Position numbers and translations under genes: made by a program. Shown one piece after another: positions 13,401 through 22,400 of a DNA stretch of 64,000 nucleotides (its first letter is position 1; every line of letters starts with the position of its first letter). This stretch comes from Incurvaria masculella (lineage: Eukaryota; Arthropoda; Insecta; Lepidoptera; Incurvariidae). Below the pieces are notes generated by a model. The model ran no database searches. It was not told where the DNA came from and worked only from the letters and a program-made list of their open reading frames with translations. The stretch covers positions 9,114,001-9,178,000 of the forward strand of contig OX335655.1 of the NCBI GenBank assembly GCA_946894095.1. The letters are read 5' to 3'.

Positions 13401-16400
13401 GGATGCTGTTACCATCTGGAAACATGTAGACCGAGTACGGCATCGGACACCGGGCATCCATTCCAAGCTTCGAGGTTAAAGTCTTAATGATAATATAAAC
13501 CTTCAGCACAAAGAGAAAGCAAAAGTCTAACTATAGTTACTATATAATTATGTAAATGAAAAAGGTTTGGGAAGATTGGAATTCTAAGGTCCGGTTGGAG
13601 AACCAAAAATCAACGTTAAGATTACGTCCACTTATGATTAGGCACGTCAATTTTTGTGATAAATATTTAAGGTGACCCAACCCGGCGGGACTAATTCGTC
13701 CCAATCGTCGTATCGGCGCGTGCGGGCAGAAGCGTCACGTCTCTTCGAACACTGTCGAGTAGAGGCGGCGGCGCCCGAGTTGGCCCGAGCGTCCAGCCCT
13801 TTTGGCGCGGAAGGTTCGGGACAAAGGTGTCTTGGTATGACGAGAGATGGCGCTACAAGTTTACCTATGTTATTGTGATATTTTGTTTTCTACAACTTCA
13901 TTTGTTTAGCATAATTTGAAACAAATAATTTTCGGAATAGAAAAGAAAATGGAGTAATTTTAGTAACGTGGGTTGGGTAAATACAATTTTAAAATCTATT
14001 CTATTTTATTTGGTATGGAATCTGACAGCTTAGACGCCACCTATCGTGATAAATAAGCACTTTTCTTCCCCATTACAACAGAATAAAATCGTGAGGCCAA
14101 CTGACGTTTCTATCGGCCGCCGCCCCCGCCGACGGTTCCGCCGGCCTGTCGCGCCGCGCGCTCCTCAGGGGCCCATCCCTCGCCGCCACCTGGCGGCCAG
14201 CGGCGGAGACGGCGCCACCTCCGACTGTCGGTGGCGGCTCGTATTTCTCCCGCGCGGCGACACCGTCGCGTCCGCTGAACTGTGCCGGTCCGAGACTCGA
14301 TTTATCGCGCCCCGCCCAATTTTGTCCCGAACGTGTAAGAAAACTTGTGGAGTAGGTACGGCTACGGAAGATTTCCGCAAGACGAATATCAGCTTTTTCA
14401 ATATCAACGATGTTTTTCAAAAAGAGTATAAAATGTAAGCACCAAGCTAGACAAAGATATGTTTCAAAACGTGTTATCTCCGTCACAATTCTGTACATAT
14501 TTGTCAGCCCAAGAAAACTTGCATAAATAATAAATATTAGCAACGAAGTGAACATGCTTCTCTTAAAACCATAGAAGATAAGTAATAAGTTTTCATTTCA
14601 GTGTAAATCATCCAATTCTTTTTAAGGTTCCTTTCCTCAAAATGAAAAAAGAACCCATCATATCGTTGTCCGTTTGTCAGTCTGTCTGTGTGACTCTTTA
14701 TCTCAAAAACGTGTGAAGGTATTAAGGTGGGCTTTTCCGCTCAACTCCCCTACAAACGTGGAAAGAAAATCATTCCCATATTTCTTGTCAGAGATCCAAA
14801 GTTATGCTCAGAATAGCTTTATTTGTTCGAACTAGATGTGTGATTGATTACCTTTGGCATTGTAAAACTGTGTTTGGTTTCTAAGTTATAAGGTCCGAAA
14901 TTTCGAATTTTTTGCGGGTACTATACGGATACAATAACTTTGGAGCTGGATTACTCAACAATAAAATAAAAACATCTTTAAAATATTAGTCATCAGAAAT
15001 AGCTTATTTCATGAAGATTTAAAATTTTTTACTACGTCAATATTTATATTTTCGTAAATCTTACCAAATCAAACACTATGCGCATTGTATGCTTTGTGGA
15101 CATGTTGCATCCTCCTCGGTACGGAGCCTGTCTTTTTTAAAACAGAAAAGGTCCCAGAGCGCTTTAGCACGGTTTTGTACCGTGCCCGCGAAGTAGTTAG
15201 TCCCGCCGGGAAGGGCCACCTTAATTTGAAATGAATATCAATGTTTAGGTATATTGTGCCTTGGAGCTGTAAAAAATCAAACTTCTAACACGATCAAAAA
15301 TTACGGCGAATTATGGCGCATATTTTACATTTTTCTACTGTATAATATAGTTATTTACATAAAAACATAGAATTAAGCTTTATCAAGGGATTAAACATTT
15401 TTGATTAAAATCTGAAAATCTTAAGGGCTGCCTGAAATGCATGGATGACGATTTCGCTAGTTTAATTCGCAGTCGGCGTGCAAGATTGTGCCCTGGCTTA
15501 TGGACAAAGATATACATTTTCAAATCTCAGAGCCCCGCTTACGACACTTATAACAACTTTGCAACGTTTCACATAGGGTGGCGCGGCGGTGCTGGGTCCG
15601 GGAGGGCGCGGGCGGGGTAGATGCTGCACGATACGACACGGACTCCCACCGTCGGTTCACTTCACTCGCCTGCCGATAATGCAAAGTTAATCCGATAAGT
15701 CTCGCGAACCCTCGAAAACGATTAGCTCCTTTGTGATACGAAGATTCATACGAGTACACGGTTGATTTATAACTTTACTAGAGGCGCCCCGAGGCAGATG
15801 TAATCCTGCCACATGCCTTGACAACTATGGATTAAAACCCGCCAGGTTACCCCATAAGTACAATAAAATAAAAAAATCGGTCGAGCGGTTTAGGAGGACA
15901 AGGCTAAACGAGTATTCGCTGTATAGGCACTGTATAGGCGGACATACATATTTATTACATTTATATATTTCCGGAAATTTGTCTGAAAGTATTTCATCTT
16001 ACATCTTTCCTGATAGAATTTTGATAACTTGACTGACCCAACTCAATTAACCTTTAAGGTGGCCCAACCCGGCGGCCCTAACTCATTCGCGGGCACGGTA
16101 CAAAACCGTGCTGTTGCGCTCTGGGACCTTCTCTGTTTCAAAAAATAAGACAGGCTCCGTGATGAGGAAGATGCAACATGTCCACAAAAAAGACAATGTG
16201 CATTGTGTATGATTTGGTAAGATTTACGAAAATTTTAATTTCAAAACGACTTATAGCTAAAAGTAAACCACGACTGCAGTAGTAAACGAACAAAGTCGAA
16301 CAAAAACCAAATAGATTATAAACCTTGATTAAATAGGCTATGTCTGATGACTAATCTTTTTAAGATGTTTTTACTTTATCATTGCGTAATCCACCTCCAA

Positions 16401-19400
16401 AGTTATTGCATAAAACGCGCGAAAAATGCGAACTTTCGGACCTTATAACTTAGAAACCAAACACAATTTTACAATGCCAATGGTCATCAGACGTCTAGTT
16501 CGATCAAATAAAGCTATTTTGAGCAAAATTTTGGATCTCTGACAAGAAATATGGGCGTAATCTCTTTCCCCTTTTATATGGGGAGATGAGCGGGATGGGC
16601 CACCTTAAGAAGCGATATTTCACCATCTTTATGGGCACAAAGATCTGTGTGAAAGAAAATGGTTAAATGCATGCTGTTTGTCTACTCGGAGTGGTGGGCA
16701 GAGACCTCCACCATGATAACCTTACTCTATTTTAGCTGGGGCAAATATATAATAACAGTTTCAATACACGTAAAGTGTATGCGCTACAACAAATGTATCT
16801 GCTTCCTGCTTCCACTCTATACCGTAACGTAACGTAGGCAGGCATGCTTGGTGAATATTTTCGAAGTATATATGATTTTTTTTGTTTAACATAAAACCTA
16901 TTTCACTTTAAGTAAAAACATTAAATAAAAAAAAATACTGTAAAATTGTAATTCTTCATTTAAATTATAAAAAAGTGTTCAATTATAATAAACATTTAAA
17001 ATATTCTAAAATCCATTCCGACCATTCGTTGAGAAATATTGGATTATTCTATTCACGCTATATTAACTTCTGTCGTGTTACCACTTTTTTTATGCATTAT
17101 CTCAGAGGCAAATCGAAATCGGCTTCGGCGGTAGTCACATCTTCTCACCAAAAACCGTTACGTCATTGATGTATGATCCCTTCCGCCGCCACACTGCCCT
17201 CCGTATCGCATAAATACGCGAGTTACTGCCGCAAATCTACTTCGTACCCTTAATCACAATTGGATCCAATAGAAGTAAGAAGTTATATTTTACATGCAGA
17301 AGTCATACAAAGTAATACCATTGAATAAAAAAGATATTTTTTATGTAACCGAAATCGAGTCCTACACTTGCGGCCGTGGACAGGAAAACGGAGGGTGGAA
17401 AGACCACCCGCCAGGTGGGACGACGACATCAAGTTCGTCGGTGGAAAGCATTGGTTCCATACCGCTGAGGGCCGGGAGGACTGGAGAAAAATTGGAGAAG
17501 CGTATGTCCAGCAGTGGACACAAACACGCTGACTGACTGACTGAAATAGATTGCTAACCTACGGTCATCATGTTAGTCCAACACATCTCATGAAAACCAG
17601 GCGCCATGCCAACATGAAACGCACGAAAGAGCGCTGTATAGAGTCCAAAAAGACAAGCAGGTGCTTAGCTGAGCAGTCCCGCAGACACGAAGCATACTTC
17701 ACGGAAGACCTTATATTGCCTTTTAGATTAGAACTTTTTGTTCTAGTGTGAAATACTGTCACAGCCTATTGAGAATTCCCAGCTTTTTAAAGGCGGGTTA
17801 AACTTTATCCTCGATGGGGCTTCCGAAGCTAAGGTCATGCGTCAGGTCGGTCGTCAATGTCTCTCAACTCTCTCTCTGTCTGTCAACTCTCGCGCGAAGC
17901 TCGCAGCTGGAGCGAAAAGTGACCGCTTCGCACTAAATACACACGCTTGCGTCTCGTTCGCGTTGAACTCGACAAGGTTCTGGAGAAGCCATCCGGGAAC
18001 ATGACATTCCTGGGTATCTTTCGGTCTTACAACGGGCACGGCCTATCATCCCCAAATTCACCCCGTCAGGTTGTCGTGTGGCTATTATGAGAAACACTAG
18101 TGGTAAATTGAATCCGCACAAACAAGTTCGCCCTATAGTTCGTCGTAATGGACGATAACAATGCGCTGAAATTGACACGAACAAAGAACACGTCAAGCGA
18201 ACTATCGGCGGGCACAAAACCAAAAGTTTTCCAACTTTCGGCAGCCTCCGCCGCACCCCCCGCCCGCGCCCGCGCGCAGGGTAGCCGGCGCCGTGTGTGT
18301 GACACCTGTCCGACACCACATCCGGCTGGAAAACTCACCCTACTCGGCCAACTTGACGGCCTGATTACGTCAATAGATACTTTGACCGCAAATGCAACCG
18401 TATAATGCTGTTATAAAAATGATTAATAAAAAATAGTTCAGCATTGTTTATTCGTAAACATTTTTAAGAACGATTTGGAACATAAAATGCCTTCAAAAAT
18501 AAGAGTCAAGGTATTAAGAGTAATCAGTCATCAGTGATTCCAAACATTATTTTTCTTCCTTTTTTTTAAGAAAAAAAACCCTTTTCTTCCTACTAGTTGA
18601 ATTCTGTTTTTATTCATTCGTTATCTACACATTCAACTTTGAAAACACTATCGGACGGGTGAATTACTGTTGGGCCCTCTGTCCAAACTAATTAATGATG
18701 TAAATCCTGAACATATTGTTAAATATGGCAATAGTGCCAGTGATCATTTGTCACAATCATAAGACACTTATTCGGACTAAAAGTATTTAAGTGTTATGAA
18801 TGAATGAATGAATAAATTCTTTATTGTGCAATAGAAAACAAGTACAATTACAAAAACAATTCGAAACAACAACAAAATTGCACAAAGGCGGACTTATCAC
18901 TAGAAGTGATTTCTTCCAGTCAACCTTTGGGGTGATGAGGAGAGACCGAGGGGTTAGTCACTCGAGCAAAAAGTGTACACCAGATTCCCAGTAGTCAAGA
19001 TTTCCTTGGGATTTCTAGATTCCTAAAGATTTCCAAAGACTACCAAAGATTCTTAGAGATTCCTAAAGATTTCCAAAGATTCCTGGAGATTCCTAAAGAT
19101 TTCCAAAGACTACCAAAGATTCTTAGAGATTCCTAAAGATTTCCAAAGATTCCTGGAGATTCCTAAAGATTTCCAAAGACTACCAAAGATTCTTGGAGAT
19201 TTCAAATATACTGGGATTTCGTAAGATTTCTGAGGACTACCAAAGATTCCTAGAGACTACCAAAGATTACCTGGATTTTTAAGGACTACCAACACATTTT
19301 TGGTACATTCCAATGATTTCGGGATTTCTAAAGATTCTTAGTGACCACCAACGATTCAGAGACTTATAATTGCGCGTTGCGCGCAGCACGTGTCCGTGAC

Positions 19401-22400
19401 GTCATCGCAGACAGGCGGGCGGCGCGGCCGGCGGCGGGGGTCGGCACGGGCGCGGCGTCCGCGCGAGGCGGCAACAGCGCGGGCACGGGCGGCGGGGGCG
19501 AGCGGCGCCCGCAGGAGACGGCAACGGCGCGGCGGGCGGGGAGCCCCCGCGCCGTGGCCGTGCGATATTCGTTTTGGACATATTTACCCAGGCGGAATCC
19601 GGTTAAATTAGATCCCATATTATCTCAGCGATCTTTAGATCAGCGCTGATTTTTTCTTTCCCTGAGGCATTATACAATACCATTTTTGAATCCACAGTAC
19701 ATATTTCACATACTAAATTTCAAGATGAGGTACTCCGCTCTTTCGAAATCTCTTAGAATCTCAGCCATCATTAGGTCAGGGTTGATTTTTTTTTTGCCTG
19801 GGTCATTATAAAAGGCTATATTTGAAACCTTAGCAAATATTTCACGTAGAAAACTTCGCGATTAGGTAGGTACTCTTCTTTTTCGAAATCCCTTGCAGTC
19901 GTATTCACTGTGAACCTGTAAAACCTTAATACGCGTAGTAAAGTTAGTCCGCCCCGAGCTCGGTTCACAACATACCTACAATCATCTAATGATTTAATCA
20001 AAATACATACAATAAACACAGTAAACAAACCGGCCAAGTGCGAGTCGGACTCGCACACAAAGGGTTCCGTACCATCGTAAATGATTTAACACCAAAAAAT
20101 CATATTATTTGTATTTTTTTATTATCTTTAAATTTTACTTATTTGTTGTTATAGCGTATAGCGTATAGCGTAAATACTCACTCTGTGAAAATTTCAGCTA
20201 CGTACTTATTACGGTTCATGAGTAACAGCTTTGTGACAGACGGACGGACGGACGGACAGCTGAGGCTTAGTAATAGGGTTCCGTTTTCACCCTTTCGGTA
20301 CGGAACCCTAAAAAGTAGTATACGCATGATAACCTTCTATTCGCTTAGTACGCGTATTAAGGTCGGACTAAACCGGTTTTTGTTTGGTTAATCCGGTGCT
20401 TATCCCGTACTAAATTTTGACAGGTTTACTCTGAATACGGCTGAATATGTTTTGGAATTGTGTCGTCGGGCACACGCGGGGTGCGCGCTGCGCACACTCG
20501 TGCGCACACGTGTGCGTGATTTCTTCGCAAACTGGCGGCCGCGCCCACGGCCGCGCTATCATTGTTAGATTAGATCCCGTATTATCTCAGCGATCATTAG
20601 GTCAGCCCTGTTTTTTTTTTGCCTGATGCATTATGCAATACCATTTTTGAAGCCATAATACATATTTGACATACTCAACTTCACGATGAGGTACTCCGAT
20701 CTTTCGAAATCCCTTAGTATCTCAGCCATCATTAGGTCAAAGTTGATTATTTCTTTGCCTGGGCCGTTATAAAAGTCTATATTTAAAAACCTAGTAAATA
20801 TTTCACGTACTCGAGATAAGGTACTCTTATTTTAAAAACCTTTACAGTCTTATTCAGAACTAACCTGTCAAAACTTACGTACTGTACTAGAATTGCACCG
20901 GACTAAGCATACAACCGGTTTAGTCCGACCCCGACAAGATTATCTGAGATTACAAAGACTTTGATCGGATTGCCAATGATTCGCTTAGGATTCCTACACT
21001 CCCTGGGAGTACTCGAGACTACCCAAGATTTTCCTATTCCTCGGACTCCCGCCCAGGATTACTCGAGATTTCCATTAATTTGAAAGGATTCCCAATGATT
21101 TCCTTGGTATTCTCAGATTCCTTAGGATTACTCGGGATCACATAAGATTTCCAGATTCCTCGGACTCCCATCGGATTCCTCGGACTCCGCCTAAGATTAC
21201 CCGAGATTTCCATGAATTTGATAGGATTCCCAATGATTTCCTTGGGATTTCCAGATTCTTTAGGATTACTCGGGATTACATAAGATTTCCGAGATTCTCC
21301 GGACTCCCACCAGATTCCTCGGACTCCCACCTAAGATTCTTGAGATTCCCAAACGATTGTACACCAGATTCCTTGAGTGAGTGACCCCTCGGGAGAGACA
21401 ATCTAAAATATCTGTAGGTAGGTACACAATAGCAATTTGAAAGGAAAAGAATAAAGCAAATATAAAATAAAAATATATACATACAGTATAAACATACATA
21501 AACCACAATTTACATAACAATACAAGTGTTAATACGTTCTGTTTTTGGATCGCAGGTTTCCGCGCGAGCAGCAGACGCTTCCAAATCATTTCTATTTCTC
21601 CGACTATGAGCGGCACAACGCCGAGATCGCCTCATACCATTTAGACAGGTTTGTTTGCATACAATACCCAATATTCAATAATTTTGCACAGTTAAGAAGG
21701 AATCACGCTAGCGTCTTGCATCCTATCCGAAGACATTCTAGCTATGTGTTCAGTCTGGCTTAAATACAAGGTTTTAAGTAACCTTAAATAACTCTCAATT
21801 AAAAAAAAAACATTTTTTGGTGAGCTGGCCAGGAAGAGATTCAAACCCGGAACCCATATTCTGGAGGCCTCCAGACAACAACGGTAATCTCAGCTTTTTG
21901 AAATGTTAATACAGTTGAGGTAATAGTAATCGCGTTAAAAATTTGCTTTTTTGTATGTTCATTTCTTTTGTCCAGAAGTTGTTTGAACTTAACACATCTC
22001 AAAGTACCAGGGCATAGGATCCCGGAACTAATTCTGTGAAGGCACCTTATTACCAGGCTATTTTATTATATTACAGGCTTCTTGGTTTCCGGCGCGCCAT
22101 GCCGGTGGTGGGACGAGTACTGAACATGACCTCAGAGATCTACGACGTGACGGAGGGCGACATCCTGAAGACATTTTTCGTGTCGCCGGCCAATAACTTC
22201 TGCTTCCACGGCAAGTGCTCCTACTACTGCGACACGGGCCATGCTATCTGTGGCAACCCCGACATGCTGGAGGGCAGCTTCGCCGCCTTCTTGCCCAGCA
22301 ACGACGTCGCTGAGAGGAAGGTAGTGGCCACCTTTTGCATTGTCCTAATTTTATTGATTTTTTTATTATTAGACCAACTAAGAAACTTACAAATCAAAAC

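Larger units (their letters stand above)
8860..13645. mobile_element. About 4.8-kb element with long inverted arms, left arm interrupted
   Basis: The outer ends TGCGTAATCATAAGTGGACG (left) and the reverse complement of CGTCCACTTATGATTAGGCA (right) pair, and pairing continues to about 8970 on the left and 13541 on the right. It resumes at 10325-10911 against 12980-13540, including CCCGGTGTCCGATGCCGTAC against its reverse complement at 13437-13456. The right arm is about 665 bp and continuous. The left arm has gained about 1.35 kb (8970-10325) of retrotransposon tails. The central 2 kb (10912-12979) contains paired hairpin units but no transposase, so the element is non-autonomous. Confidence 0.75.
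18946..21392. mobile_element. About 2.4-kb inverted-end element with two direct internal copies and minisatellites
   Basis: The ends CCGAGGGGTTAGTCACTC and the reverse complement of GAGTGAGTGACCCCTCGG pair, and GAGAGA flanks both sides (18940-18945 and 21393-21398) as a possible 6-bp target duplication. Inside are two minisatellite blocks built on GATTCC/AGATTT words (18990-19345 and 20935-21357). Two direct copies of a module follow: a CpG-rich part (19376-19560 and 20470-20560), then GTATTATCTCAGCGATC-type sequence (19607-19900 and 20571-20870). No transposase is seen. Confidence 0.65.

Noticed and set aside
14046..14555. Open frames of 130 and 160 codons in the CpG-rich island
   Set aside because: Both strands and several frames are open because of base composition. 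There are no splice signals or recognisable motifs, so the stretch is reported only as an island.
19341..19649. 102-codon GC-rich open frame
   Set aside because: It lies inside the inverted-end element and has a degraded direct copy at 20470-20560. Low-complexity arginine/alanine/glycine composition only.
21034..21330. 98-codon minus-strand open frame of repeated GNP/ESE-type words
   Set aside because: It is a translation of the minisatellite, with no independent evidence for a gene.
21820..21895. Possible tRNA-derived SINE head in a FAM20C-like intron
   Set aside because: Only a B-box-like word in antisense was seen. No body or tail matched other copies in the window.
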